DNA from: Streptomyces atratus
GTDB taxonomy: Bacteria; Actinomycetota; Actinomycetes; Streptomycetales; Streptomycetaceae
Assembly (NCBI RefSeq): GCF_014648655.1
Contig: NZ_BMRN01000004.1
Location: forward strand, 186,001-250,000
DNA length: 64,000 nucleotides
Reading direction: 5' to 3'
Position 1 is the stretch's first letter, and each line of letters begins with the position of its first letter. Of the stretch, positions 43,873-52,792 are shown piece after piece. The notes beneath the pieces are model-generated. The model did no database searches, was not told the origin of the DNA, and worked only from the letters and a program-made list of their open reading frames with translations. The position numbers were made by a program, and so were the translations under genes.

Positions 43873-43898
43873 CGCCTGACCGCTGACCACTGATACCT

Positions 43899-43939
43899 GC
43901 CGCGCCGCGCAACGGAGTTGATTCTCTGCGCGGCGCGGC
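43899..43939. terminator. 13-bp perfect stem with 15-nt loop
   Basis: GCCGCGCCGCGCA (43899-43911) pairs with 43927-43939 between the repeat-protein fragment and the convergent DUF397 gene. Confidence 0.7.
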
Positions 43940-43959
43940 GTCGTGTGGTCCGAGTCCGG

Positions 43960-44205
43960 TCAGCCGCTCACGGCGTACGCGACGAAGCCGGTCCAGGCGG
44001 CGGGGGAGAGGGCGAGCTGGGGGCCCTGCTCGACCTTGGAGTCCCGGACGTGGACGGTGGTGGGGCAGGTGGCGACCTCTACGCAGTCGTCGCCGGAACC
44101 GCTGCTGTAGGTGGACTTGCGCCAGGAGAGGGCGACTTCTACGCAGGAGTCGCCAGAGGGGCTGCTGTAGCTGCTCTTGAACCAGGCCAGGTCTGTGGTG
44201 CTCAT
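43960..44205 (-). CDS. DUF397 family small protein (two repeats)
   Basis: 81 aa with two DUF397 motifs, AWFKSSYSSPSGDSCVEVA and SWRKSTYSSGSGDDCVEVA, then the family's usual VHVRDSK region. Proteins of this family are small partners of WhiJ-type HTH regulators in actinomycetes, possibly acting as their antagonists. The ATG overlaps the stop of the HTH gene by four bases (ATGA), so both are made in step. Confidence 0.9.
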   Translation of the reverse strand: MSTTDLAWFKSSYSSPSGDSCVEVALSWRKSTYSSGSGDDCVEVATCPTTVHVRDSKVEQGPQLALSPAAWTGFVAYAVSG

Positions 44206-45056
44206 GCTGCTCCTCGCATCCGCTGCAATAGGCTCACGGAGTATTCGAGGGAGTGAGCCTGTGAACGCATCCTGGCATACCGCATCTGGAGCGTGCTGAC
44301 GACCTTTGGGTCGGACATGAAGTGGCCATGCTCCTGGCCTTCGCCGTAGCCGAACCACTTGTTCTCCGGTGTTTCCAGCAATTGCATGGGGCCGTGCAGT
44401 CCCGCATGGCGCTGGCGTACCTGCGGCATTACCTGGATCTCGATGTTTCGCAGCTGAGACAGATCAAGCACATGGTTGATGAGCTCCAAGGTGACGGCCC
44501 GCCCACCTGTGTGTCGCAGGAAGAGATGCTCTTCGAGGATGAAGCTGTAGTTGGTGTTCGGCCGATCCCGAAGCAGGCGTTGCCGCTCCATCCGCGCTGC
44601 GAGCTGGGCCTCGATCTGCTCGTCGCACAATGGGGGAAGCTGGTCAGCGAACGATGCGCGCGCGTATGCCTCCGGCTGCAACAGGCCTGGAATCAAGCGA
44701 CATTCGTACGTGTATAGGCTTACCGCCTCTGCTTCCATCTGCGCCCACTGCCGGAACCAACTCGCCAATCCCGGTCGCCGTGACAGATGCTTGGCCGCGG
44801 CCCTGATGACCCCGAACGCATCCAGCACGTCCTCCGCGCGGTCCACGAAAGCCGACGGCGGGAACCGTCGCCCCTGCTCGATCGAGGCGACCGTCGGCGC
44901 CGAGTAATCCACCATCGGGGCGAACTGCTCCTGGGTCAGCAGCGCTCGCTTACGGAAGACCTTGACGACCTCACCGAACGCCTTCAGGCTGTCCGAGGGT
45001 TCCGGCTCCCCGTTCGCGCCCGTCGCCCCGCCCGTTCCGCCGACGCCGTCCGTCAT
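44202..45056 (-). CDS. WhiJ-type XRE family regulator with DUF5753
   Basis: 284 aa. An N-terminal XRE helix-turn-helix (LKAFGEVVKVFRKRALLTQE, then YSAPTVASIEQGRRFPP) is followed by the large DUF5753 domain (YECRLIPGLLQPEAYARASF, LEEHLFLRHTGG, IEIQVMPQVRQRHAGL). This architecture defines the multi-copy WhiJ-like family of Streptomyces, which controls development and antibiotic production together with DUF397 and ATPase partners. Divergent from the ATP-binding gene with ~155 bp between them. Confidence 0.93.
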   Translation of the reverse strand: MTDGVGGTGGATGANGEPEPSDSLKAFGEVVKVFRKRALLTQEQFAPMVDYSAPTVASIEQGRRFPPSAFVDRAEDVLDAFGVIRAAAKHLSRRPGLASWFRQWAQMEAEAVSLYTYECRLIPGLLQPEAYARASFADQLPPLCDEQIEAQLAARMERQRLLRDRPNTNYSFILEEHLFLRHTGGRAVTLELINHVLDLSQLRNIEIQVMPQVRQRHAGLHGPMQLLETPENKWFGYGEGQEHGHFMSDPKVVSTLQMRYARMRSQAHSLEYSVSLLQRMRGAA

Positions 45057-45212
45057 GTCCGGCCACCTCCCGTGCCTTGCCTGTTCCGGTCCGCAACTCG
45101 CCCATGGTCACGGCCTGTTACGCGTACCGTCTACCCTCCGCACCCGTACGCTGACTCAGCGTACGAGTTGCTGAGCTGGTCCGATGGGTGTTCCGGCCGT
45201 CACGGTGGGCGC

Positions 45213-45677
45213 ATGGAAGCACTCTCCACTCCGCAATCGCCGTTCACCGTAAGTGTGTTCGCGCAACGCTTCAGCTCCACGCCGCGAGGAGCAAGGCTCG
45301 CCCGGCATCTAGCACTGCACGTGCTGCATGACTGGGGCATCCCGTACCGCAGTGACGCATCGGAGACGGCGGCGCTGATCATTGCCGAGCTGGCCGCGAA
45401 CGCGGTAACGCACGGCCGGGTGCCGGGCCGTGACTTCGACTTGCGGCTCACCCACGCACCGGGCGACACACAGGTACTCGGCGTCCTGCGGATCGAGGTA
45501 GCTGATACGCGGGGCGAGCGGCGCCCACCGGGGCCGGGGGAGCTTGCACCGCCGCCGCTCGGTTCCGGCAGCGGGCACGGGCTGATTCTGGTCGAGGCGC
45601 TGGCTGACCGGTGGGCGGTGCTGGACCGCGTATCGCCGGGAAAGACGGTCCGCGCCGAGCTGGACCTGCTCTACTGA
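45213..45677 (+). CDS. ATP-binding (HATPase_c_2, RsbW-like) regulatory protein
   Basis: 154 aa GHKL-fold ATPase of the anti-sigma type. N-box: LIIAELAANAVTHGRVPGRD; G-region: LGVLRIEVADTRGERRP and GSGSGHGLILVEALADRW. No transmembrane or sensor part is present. Such proteins are the third member of WhiJ/AbaA-like loci and are proposed regulators rather than kinases of classical two-component type. It is divergent from the HTH/DUF397 pair. Confidence 0.9.
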   Translation: MEALSTPQSPFTVSVFAQRFSSTPRGARLARHLALHVLHDWGIPYRSDASETAALIIAELAANAVTHGRVPGRDFDLRLTHAPGDTQVLGVLRIEVADTRGERRPPGPGELAPPPLGSGSGHGLILVEALADRWAVLDRVSPGKTVRAELDLLY

Positions 45678-45706
45678 CGGGCGCGGGAGCACCCGTCGCG
45701 GCCGGA

Positions 45707-46192
45707 TCATCCGGGCAGTGAGGACGCCTCACCGAAGGCGGCCAGCAATTGGAGCGGAAACTCGGGATCGGCCTGGCCGATGGTCAGCGCGAGCCATCGG
45801 CCGGGAGCGGCAGGTCGCCAGACCTGCATGCTGCCTGCGACGCCGCACAGGAAGTTCAACGGCTCGGGTGCCACGAAGTCGGGGTCGGGACTGTCGAAGC
45901 CGAGATACGGCCACAGGTCGATGGTCTCGGGTTCACCCCAACGGTCAGTCAGAACCGCTGCCAGTACGGCGAGATCGGCTTCAAGTGCCTGCTCGGCCGC
46001 TTCGACGGTTTCCGTACTGCGGTCCTCCCAGAAGTCCTGGCTCTCCCGGAGCACGACCAGGTGATATCCGGGGCCGCTCCACCGCTCTCCTTCCCCCTGC
46101 CGCTCTTCCTGGTCGGGGAACGGCAGTGCGCCGAGGCTGCAGATGACGGACAGTTGGTCATTCGTCGAACGTGTCGGACGCTGGTTCTGCAC
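45707..46192 (-). CDS. Conserved hypothetical protein
   Basis: 161 aa without a signal or membrane segment. It contains ERWSGPGYHLVVLRESQDFW, a long acidic helix (VEAAEQALEADLAVLAAVL) and FLCGVAGSMQVWRPAAPGRW, which read like a soluble alpha/beta protein of a small actinobacterial family. I do not recognise a function. It lies convergent with the ATP-binding gene and upstream of the response regulator with a ~135-bp gap. Confidence 0.65.
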   Translation of the reverse strand: MQNQRPTRSTNDQLSVICSLGALPFPDQEERQGEGERWSGPGYHLVVLRESQDFWEDRSTETVEAAEQALEADLAVLAAVLTDRWGEPETIDLWPYLGFDSPDPDFVAPEPLNFLCGVAGSMQVWRPAAPGRWLALTIGQADPEFPLQLLAAFGEASSLPG

Positions 46193-46328
46193 GGTCGCAG
46201 CCTAAGCCTCGATCCGCCGAGCAATAGCCGGTCCAAGGCTTGGGCATGAATACGCGGATGCCCTCTGAGCTGGGACGATGGGACCCTCGGCGACCACTTC
46301 AAAACCGCCTCGATGGATCGAGGCTTAG

Positions 46329-46973
46329 TCAGTGGCGGCTGAGATAGGTGAGGACTGCGAGGACGCGGCGGTGGCCACTGTCGGCCGGTGAGAGGCCGAG
46401 CTTGGCGAAGATGTTGCCGATGTGTTTGTGGACGGCGTTCTCGGTGATGACGAGCCGGGCCGCGACCGTGGCGTTGTCCTTTCCTTCGGCCATCAGGGCG
46501 AGAACTTCGCGTTCGCGTGGCGTGAGGGCGGCAATCGGGTCGCGGGCGTGACGGGTGAGGAGCTGCCCGATCACCTCGGGGTCCATGACGGTACCGCCGG
46601 CGGCGACCCGCCGCAGTGCGTCGATGAACTCGCTCACCCGGCTCACCCGGTCCTTGAGAAGGTAGCCGACGCCGCCGCGTCCATCGGAGATCAGCTCGCC
46701 GGCGTACTGCTGCTCGACGTATTGGGAGAGGACGAGCACGGGCAGGCCGGGGTGCTGGCGACGGGCGTGGATGGCGGCGTGGATGCCCTCGTCGCGGAAG
46801 GTTGGCGGTAGCCGTACGTCGACGATGGTGACGTCCGGTCGGTGTTCGGTGACGGCAGCGACGAAGCCGGGGGCGTCCTGGGTGATCGCGGCGACATGAA
46901 AGCCCTTGGCGGTCAGCAGGAGTTCCAGCCCATTGGACAGCAGGACGTTGTCCTCGGCGATCACGACCCGCAC
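46329..46973 (-). CDS. NarL/LuxR-family response regulator
   Basis: 214 aa. The receiver has the acidic pair in VVIAEDN, the phosphorylation Asp in TIVDVRLPP, the conserved Ser in LVLSQY and Lys in LLKDRV. The C-terminal LuxR HTH is ALTPREREVLALMAEGKDN with recognition helix ENAVHKHIGNIF. Its start overlaps the end of the histidine kinase gene by 13 bp, so they form a cognate pair. Probable targets include the divergent serine hydrolase (inference). Confidence 0.92.
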   Translation of the reverse strand: MRVVIAEDNVLLSNGLELLLTAKGFHVAAITQDAPGFVAAVTEHRPDVTIVDVRLPPTFRDEGIHAAIHARRQHPGLPVLVLSQYVEQQYAGELISDGRGGVGYLLKDRVSRVSEFIDALRRVAAGGTVMDPEVIGQLLTRHARDPIAALTPREREVLALMAEGKDNATVAARLVITENAVHKHIGNIFAKLGLSPADSGHRRVLAVLTYLSRH

Positions 46974-48115
46974 GCCAGCCTCACAGTGATCGTGGTCGGG
47001 CCGCCGCTGGGGCTGTGGATGTGGACTGTGCCGTCGAGCGCCAGGACACGGTGGCGGATTCCGGCGATGCCGGTACCCAGCGTCTCGTCGGCGCCGCCGA
47101 CTCCGTCGTCGGTGACCTCGATCGACAGCCGGTCACCTTCGCGTGCGACGCGGACGGTGGTCCGGGTGGCCCGGCTGTGCTTGGCAACGTTGGTGAGCGC
47201 CTCGGCGATCGTGAAGTAGGCCACGGCCTCGACCGCGGCGGGGATCGTGCCGAGGTCGCCGATATCGAGGGTGGTGTCGATCGCCGATCGGGTCCCCAGC
47301 GCGGCCAGCGCCCCGGCCAGGCCGCGATCGGCGAGGATCGGCGGGTAGATCGTCCGGATCACCGCACGAAGCTCCACCATGGCCTCCTCGGTACTCTCAT
47401 GCGCTTCCTCCAAGAGTCTGGCCACCGTCTGGGGGTCCTCGCTCAGCGACTCACGGGCCACGCCCAGCCGCATCGCGATGGCCACCAGCCGGGCCTGGGT
47501 GCCGTCGTGCAGGTCACGTTCGATCCGGCGGAGTTCCGCGCCGTGCGCGTTCATGGCGTCGGCCCGCGTCTCGGTCAGCGTCTCCACACGCTGCGCCAGC
47601 CTCTCGGCGGCCGAGGGGGACAGCAACGCAACACAGATCCGGGCGTGTAGGCGCGCCAGCGGTGGAACCAGCCAGTAGGTCAGGGCCGCGAAGATGACGA
47701 CTTGTGCGGTCCCCAGGGTCAAGGCCGTGCCCCACCCGGACAGTGGAACACCGGCCGCGAAGCCGCCCGCGCGGGTGCCGGCGGGCAACGCCCACCACAA
47801 GGGCACCGTGACGGCCGTGGCCACCGCGTTACCTGCGCACAGCACCACGACGAGCCCGAACGCCAGACTGGTCACCATGCATGTGCACAGCCACCCGAGA
47901 ACACGCCACGTACCGACACGGACGGGACCGGAACGCGGAGAGAGCAGCAGCCGGTCGGCGCGGCGACGATGCCAGGACGCCCAGGCGCGAGCCATCATCG
48001 GGACGATGAGTACGGGCAGCGCGAACAGGGCGACCGCAGCGGTGAACAGGCTTCCCAGTAGATAGCCCAGACCGCGCCACATCGCCGAAAGCCGACTGGC
48101 CCCATGGTGGTTCAT
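46961..48115 (-). CDS. NarL-type sensor histidine kinase
   Basis: ~384 aa. About four N-terminal membrane helices (LFTAAVALFALPVLIVP; GWLCTCMVTSLAFGLVVVLC; TVPLWWALPAG region; LGTAQVVIFAALTYWLVPPL) suggest a membrane-embedded sensor without a large extracellular domain. The HisKA_3 phosphoacceptor is in LRRIERDLHDGTQARL, and the HATPase N-box in FTIAEALTNVAKHSRAT with G-box DGVGGADETLGTGIAGI. The start is taken at the ATG 48115; a GTG two codons upstream is possible. Pairs with the regulator at 46329. Confidence 0.9.
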   Translation of the reverse strand: MNHHGASRLSAMWRGLGYLLGSLFTAAVALFALPVLIVPMMARAWASWHRRRADRLLLSPRSGPVRVGTWRVLGWLCTCMVTSLAFGLVVVLCAGNAVATAVTVPLWWALPAGTRAGGFAAGVPLSGWGTALTLGTAQVVIFAALTYWLVPPLARLHARICVALLSPSAAERLAQRVETLTETRADAMNAHGAELRRIERDLHDGTQARLVAIAMRLGVARESLSEDPQTVARLLEEAHESTEEAMVELRAVIRTIYPPILADRGLAGALAALGTRSAIDTTLDIGDLGTIPAAVEAVAYFTIAEALTNVAKHSRATRTTVRVAREGDRLSIEVTDDGVGGADETLGTGIAGIRHRVLALDGTVHIHSPSGGPTTITVRLACGS

Positions 48116-48228
48116 TCGCACAAGTCTGAGTCATGGCGACCGAGCCCGGCACTACAGCCCACTACCCCTTTTTCTCACGGGTGAGCGGTACCGTCTGCTC
48201 ACCTCAGCCAGACCTAGTGTCAACGCCC

Positions 48229-49461
48229 ATGAAGAGTTCACCGATTCGTACACCGCGGCGGCGCGGCCGATCCATCCGACGGAACCTGACGCTGGCCGCC
48301 ATCGTGGCCGGAACCCTTTCCACCAGTGTGCCCGGCGCAATAGCCACCCAACAGCAGGACGACCGAATCCAGCTCCGGATCCAGAACGACGCCGATGCGC
48401 TCACCGCACTCGGCGTGACAGGAGTGCAGGCCCGCCTGGTCACCTCCGACGGCCGGAACCTGACTGCCACGAGCGGCGTCGCCGACCTGACGGACCGTCG
48501 GCCGGTTCCTCAGGATGGTCATTTCCGGATAGCCAGCGTCACCAAGGCGTTCGTGGCGACCGTGATCCTGCAACTCAGCGGCGACCACAGTCTCTCCCTG
48601 GACGACTCGGTCGAACGGTGGTTGCCCGGTGTGGTCTCCGGAAACGGCAATGACGGTCGCGCGATCACCATCCGCCAACTGCTCCAGCACACCAGCGGCA
48701 TCCACGACGACTACCCGGACTACACCTCGGCGGAGGACTTCTACCGGCACCGATACGACACCTACACACCCGAGCAGACCGTCGCCCGGGCGATGCGCCA
48801 CCGCCCGGACTTCCAGCCCGGCAAGCACTGGCGTTACGGCAACACCGGTTACGTCCTGCTCGGCCTGATCATCGAGCGCGTCACCGGGCACCCCTGGCAT
48901 GAGGAGGTAAGGGATCGGATCGTCCGGCCGCTCGGCCTCGATCACACCTTCTGGCCGGGTACTTCACCCACACTGCCCCAGCCACATGCCGAGACCTATC
49001 AGAGGTTCAAGGCCGACGAGCCGCTCGTGGACGTCACCGAGCAGGTCGGCTCGGGAACCAATGGAGAGGCCGGGCTCGTCTCCACCACCGCCGATCTCAA
49101 CCGATTCTTCCGCGCCCTGCTCGGCGGCCGACTCCTGCCACCGGCGCAGCTGACGCACATGAAACGGACCATCCGGGTCAGCAAGGAGTTCAAGCAGTTC
49201 ATGCCGGGCGCCCGTGACGGGCTGGGGCTCTTCTCACGCCCGCTGTCCTGCGGCGGGGTGTACTGGGGCCACGAGGGCGGCGATTCCGGCTGGATCAGCG
49301 CCGCCGGCGTCACCGCCGATGGCCGGCGCAGCGTCACGGTCTCGTTGTCGGGCGTCCTCACCGATTCCGCGGACGACGTCCAGCGCGTGGCACAGGCCGA
49401 GAGCAAGCTGATCGACGACGCCCTGTGCACGACTCCGAACGCCGACCGTCAGCGGCGTTGA
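48229..49461 (+). CDS. Secreted serine hydrolase / D-Ala-D-Ala carboxypeptidase-like (class C beta-lactamase fold)
   Basis: 410 aa. A signal peptide (RRNLTLAAIVAGTLSTSVPG ending near AIA) predicts export. The SxxK motif is in RIASVTKAFVATV, the YxN motif in WRYGNTGYVLLG, and the KTG-equivalent HxG in WGHEGGDSGW. Conserved LLQHTSGI precedes. The family includes DD-peptidases, beta-lactamase-like esterases and D-aminopeptidases; the physiological substrate is unknown but cell-wall peptides are likely. ATG 48229 is chosen because the longer upstream frame lacks signal-peptide character. Divergent from the two-component system. Confidence 0.9.
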   Translation: MKSSPIRTPRRRGRSIRRNLTLAAIVAGTLSTSVPGAIATQQQDDRIQLRIQNDADALTALGVTGVQARLVTSDGRNLTATSGVADLTDRRPVPQDGHFRIASVTKAFVATVILQLSGDHSLSLDDSVERWLPGVVSGNGNDGRAITIRQLLQHTSGIHDDYPDYTSAEDFYRHRYDTYTPEQTVARAMRHRPDFQPGKHWRYGNTGYVLLGLIIERVTGHPWHEEVRDRIVRPLGLDHTFWPGTSPTLPQPHAETYQRFKADEPLVDVTEQVGSGTNGEAGLVSTTADLNRFFRALLGGRLLPPAQLTHMKRTIRVSKEFKQFMPGARDGLGLFSRPLSCGGVYWGHEGGDSGWISAAGVTADGRRSVTVSLSGVLTDSADDVQRVAQAESKLIDDALCTTPNADRQRR

Positions 49462-49801
49462 GGTCCTCCGCATGGAGTGGGTACGGGACATCTGCGCGGC
49501 GCACGGTCCGGAATCAGGAAGGCCTGGCGGCGACGGCGGCGTACGCACTCCCGCAGCGGATCCGGCGTCATCTCGACTACATCGCCTGGCTGGTCGATAG
49601 ATGCAACACCGGCTCCGGAGTCAACCCCCGACGGAATTCCGGAGCCAACCACTGAGCCGCGATGCACCGACGGCGGATGCGGGGCCGGCGCCGGTGGAGC
49701 GTCTGGCAGAGCAGGCGCGGCTGCTGCAACTGACCGGCCGGGCGATCACCCCCTGTGCCGCAACGACCGACGGTTCGCCAAACCGCAGCACAAGCCCGTC
49801 G
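49462..49801. other. Intergenic region between the serine hydrolase and the TetR remnant
   Basis: ~340 bp with no supported gene on either strand. Its open frames lack recognisable motifs. It may contain the residue of the C-terminal part of the truncated TetR gene. Confidence 0.4.
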
Positions 49802-50029
49802 CTAGCGTGGTGCTCGGCGGTCGCGGCGTGCCGTGCCTGTAGGTACGCTCGCACCAGCCCGTCCTTGGTGCCGAAGGCGTTGTACAGCGTTGCCTTCGCG
49901 GCCCCGGCGTGCGCGATGACCCGGTCGATCCGGACCGACCGCACGCCCTCGGCGCAGAACAGCTCGTCGGCGGCGGTCAGCAGCCGCGCCCGTGCTGCGT
50001 GCCTGCGGTGAGAGCACCTTCGTAGACAT
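49621..50029 (-). pseudogene. TetR-family regulator, frameshifted and C-terminally truncated
   Basis: From the ATG at 50029 the frame gives MSTKVLSPQARS and then junk; a +1 shift near 50000 restores ARARLLTAADELFCAEG, the TetR HTH AHAGAAKATLYNAFGTKDGL and VRAYLQARHAATAEH. After ~49820 similarity to TetR proteins is lost and an unrelated C-terminus follows to a stop at 49621. Only the DNA-binding domain survives. It is divergent from a likewise truncated SDR gene, the usual partner arrangement. Confidence 0.7.
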
Positions 50030-50117
50030 ACCCGCCCAGTGACCAGACAGGTCTGTCCGGATTGGAGATGTTGGCCGGACACGCCGGTCTGGAGAACGAT
50101 TCGGAGAGGTGCATCCC

Positions 50118-50444
50118 ATGTCTGTGGAGCACGCGAACCCCGACCTGCACCCCACTACTGCCCTGGTCACCGGGGCCACGTCCGGCATCGGCCGGGCGGT
50201 CGCCAAGCGGCTCGCCGCCGACGGAATGTCCGTCGTCGTGGCCGGCCGCAACGCCCGGCGCGGCGCCGAGACCGTCAAGGAGATCACCACCGACGGCGGC
50301 CGGGCGCGGTTTGTCGAGGCGGACCTTGAGGACCCGGCCGGCATCGACCGGCTCGCCGCGGAGGTCGGTTGTTCTGCGAGCCGAAGCGGTCGCCGGTACC
50401 CCGGCACATGGTCGCGGCAGCAGGCCCGGAACCATGCGCCGTGA
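50118..50444 (+). pseudogene. Short-chain dehydrogenase/reductase, 3'-truncated
   Basis: The N-terminal Rossmann part is intact: TALVTGATSGIGRAVAKRLA, then VVVAGRNARRG and RARFVEADLEDPAGIDRLA. The frame departs from the SDR pattern after AAEVG (~residue 85), before the NNAG and YxxxK catalytic motifs, and ends 24 codons later. Without the catalytic Tyr/Lys it cannot be an active SDR. The deletion probably also damaged the adjacent TetR gene. Confidence 0.75.
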
Positions 50445-50545
50445 TGGTTCTCCCGGGTGGTCATGGGGGCGGGATCATCCGGGGAGGGTAATCAGGGATC
50501 CGTGCCGCCAGTCCTGTCCCGTACCCGCTCTTTAGAGGAGCCGTC

Positions 50546-51370
50546 GTGAAATTCGGGGTCTCGACCTTCATCACCGACCAGGGCATCAGCCCCACCTCGC
50601 TCGGAACCGCCCTTGAGGAACGCACGTTCGACTCGCTGTTCATTGCCGAGCACAGCCATATTCCGGCGAGCCGCGAGACGCCCTACCCCGGCGGTGGTGA
50701 GTTGCCGGAGATCTACTACCGCACCCTCGACCCCTTCGTCGCCCTGACCGCGATCGGTGTGGTGACCGAGCGGCTGCTGCTGGGGACCGGCATCGCGCTG
50801 ATCCCGCAGCGCGACCCGATCACCACGGCGAAGGAGGTGGCCTCGCTCGACCTGGTCTCCGGTGGCCGAGTGATTCTCGGCGTCGGTGTCGGCTGGAACC
50901 GTGAGGAGATGAGGAACCACGGCACCGACCCCGCCACCCGCGGCCGGCTCACCGACGAGCGGCTGCGCGCCATGCGGGAGCTGTGGACCGAGGAGAAGGC
51001 CGAGTTCCACGGCGAGTTCGTGAACTTCGATCCCGTCTATGCCTGGCCCAAGCCCGTGCAGCGCCCCCATCCACCGATCTACGTCGGCGGTGGCGAGGGC
51101 GCGTTCCGACGGGTGGCGCAGCTCGGAGACGCGTGGCTGGCCAACAGCATGTCGCCGCAGGAGCTCGGTCCGCAGATCGAGCGGCTGCGCGCCCTCGCCG
51201 ACCGCGAGGTGCCGGTGACGGTGTACGCGGCTCCCGACGACCCCGGGCAGGTCGAGGGCTATGCCGGTCTGGGGGTCGAGCGGCTGCTGTTCTACGTACC
51301 GACGATGCCGGAGCGGGAGACGTTGGAGTACCTGGACCGACTGGCCGAAGTCGCTGCCCGGTACCGCTGA
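50546..51370 (+). CDS. LLM class F420-dependent oxidoreductase
   Basis: 274 aa luciferase-like TIM barrel. Characteristic segments are FGVSTFITDQGISPTSLG, RTFDSLFIAEHSHIP, LLLGTGIALIPQRDPITTAKEVASLD and GRVILGVGVGWNREEMRNHG, typical of F420-dependent (rather than FMN-dependent) members. It probably reduces or oxidises a small organic substrate with F420; the substrate is not predictable. GTG start with GAGGAGCC upstream. A PPOX-class F420 protein follows, so this is a small F420 group. Confidence 0.9.
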   Translation: MKFGVSTFITDQGISPTSLGTALEERTFDSLFIAEHSHIPASRETPYPGGGELPEIYYRTLDPFVALTAIGVVTERLLLGTGIALIPQRDPITTAKEVASLDLVSGGRVILGVGVGWNREEMRNHGTDPATRGRLTDERLRAMRELWTEEKAEFHGEFVNFDPVYAWPKPVQRPHPPIYVGGGEGAFRRVAQLGDAWLANSMSPQELGPQIERLRALADREVPVTVYAAPDDPGQVEGYAGLGVERLLFYVPTMPERETLEYLDRLAEVAARYR

Positions 51371-51449
51371 GGCGCCGGAGAGCGCTGCGCCTCGGAAGTG
51401 GGACCGATCCGAAAGTCCGTAACCGACACGACTGTTGGGAAGACGCGCA

Positions 51450-51878
51450 ATGCCTGCTCTGACGAGTCTTGAGGCACGGGAGCGGTTCGCCGCGGCGCGC
51501 ATCGCCCACCTTGCGACGGCCGACACGGAGGGCCGCCCGCACCTCGTTCCGGTGGTGTTCGCCGTGGACGGCGACACGGTGATGCTGGCCGTGGACCACA
51601 AACCGAAGCGGACGACGCGGCTGAAACGTCTGGCCAACATCGCCGCCAACCCGTCGGTCTGCCTGCTCACCGACCACTACGAGCAGGACTGGGACCGCCT
51701 GTGGTGGTCCCGGGCCGACGGCGAAGCCCGTGTGCTCCCGCCGCCGGACCGGTCCCCCGAAGCAGCCCGCTGCATCGGCCTGCTCACGGCGAAATACCAG
51801 CAGTACGCCGGCCGGCCACCCGGCGGACCGGTGGTCGAGGTCTCGGTCCTGCGCTGGAGCGGCTGGCGCGCCTCATGA
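51450..51878 (+). CDS. PPOX-class F420-dependent oxidoreductase (TIGR03668-like)
   Basis: 142 aa split-barrel protein. RIAHLATADTEGRPHLVPVV is the family hallmark and KRTTRLKRLANIAANPSVCLL the F420-binding loop, followed by DRLWWSRADGEARV. These proteins bind F420 or other flavins and reduce quinones or related compounds. ATG 51450 is preceded by GGGAAGACGC. It follows the LLM gene by 79 bp on the same strand, possibly co-transcribed. Confidence 0.88.
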   Translation: MPALTSLEARERFAAARIAHLATADTEGRPHLVPVVFAVDGDTVMLAVDHKPKRTTRLKRLANIAANPSVCLLTDHYEQDWDRLWWSRADGEARVLPPPDRSPEAARCIGLLTAKYQQYAGRPPGGPVVEVSVLRWSGWRAS

Positions 51879-51924
51879 CAGCACGTCGGCATAGGGTGCG
51901 AGCACTTCGGCCTTCAAATCCAGG

Positions 51925-51941
51925 AGGCGCCCCGGGCGCCT
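51925..51941. terminator. Short GC hairpin between convergent genes
   Basis: AGGCGCC-CCG-GGCGCCT, a 7-bp perfect stem, in the 188-bp gap between the F420 gene and the SGNH hydrolase gene, ~46 bp past the F420 gene stop. Confidence 0.35.
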
Positions 51942-52066
51942 GCGGGCGAGCAGCCGCGTCGTCGGGCGCCTGATGCCGGAAGCGCCCCGGGGTACCACTG
52001 CCGGCAGCCCTTCGACGTATCGGGCGGACACGCCCGTACCGCCCGCCCCGGCCTCCTCCTGGCTGT

Positions 52067-52789
52067 TCAATCGTGTACGCCGTCTGCTCCGGGCATCCCG
52101 GGGTCGCCCTCCGGGCGGACCGGCCGCCTCTCGCAGCGCGCTGCCGTCCCGGGTTCGAGGCGGACAGGGTCGACCGCGGCAAGCCAGGCATCGGCGATCA
52201 GCCTGTGGCCGAGGGCACTTGGATGGACCCCGTCCGGGGCCAGCTCCGCTGCCCCCCTCTCCTCCGCGGCGCGGAGCAGGGTGAGGTCCGCACGAACCAC
52301 CTGGGCTTCGTTGGCCGGCGCGGCGCGAAGGACGGCGTCGATACGGGGCGACAAGTCCTCGTACCAGTCCTGCTGGTCGGAGGTGACCGGGAGCAGGAAT
52401 GGGGTGATGACGACCAGTCGTGCGGACAGTTTCCGCGCGGTGACCGCGAGGAGGCGGTCGAGGCATGCCTCGAACTCGTCGACCGGGCTGATGAGTCCCC
52501 GGTCATAGCGCCGCCAGGTGTCATTGATGCCGATCTTGACCGTGACGATGGTGGGCCGGTGGTCGATGACGTCGGTGGTCCAGCGGGATTCGAGGTCGTA
52601 CACACGATTGCCGTTGAGCCCCTTGTTGATGACAGCGGGGCCGGGCCCGGCGCTCGCCCGGGCGCGCAGGGTCTGCGCGATCTCCTGGACGTATCCGCTG
52701 CCGAGCGATGCGGAACGTGTGCGGTCGCGGCCCGCGTCGGTGATGGAGTCACCGATGAACAGGAGCGTGTCCTTTTCGTTGATGCGCAT
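52067..52789 (-). CDS. SGNH/GDSL family hydrolase
   Basis: 240 aa. Block I: LLFIGDSITDAGRDR (catalytic Ser); block II Gly in NKGLNGNRV; block III VKIGINDTWRRYD (oxyanion Asn); block V ELAPDGVHPSALGHRLIA (catalytic Asp and His). It resembles bacterial GDSL esterases of the TesA/lysophospholipase L1 type. There is no signal peptide, so it should act in the cytoplasm, plausibly removing acyl groups from imported oligosaccharides in this carbohydrate locus (inference). ATG at 52789. Confidence 0.88.
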   Translation of the reverse strand: MRINEKDTLLFIGDSITDAGRDRTRSASLGSGYVQEIAQTLRARASAGPGPAVINKGLNGNRVYDLESRWTTDVIDHRPTIVTVKIGINDTWRRYDRGLISPVDEFEACLDRLLAVTARKLSARLVVITPFLLPVTSDQQDWYEDLSPRIDAVLRAAPANEAQVVRADLTLLRAAEERGAAELAPDGVHPSALGHRLIADAWLAAVDPVRLEPGTAARCERRPVRPEGDPGMPGADGVHD

Positions 52790-52792
52790 GTC

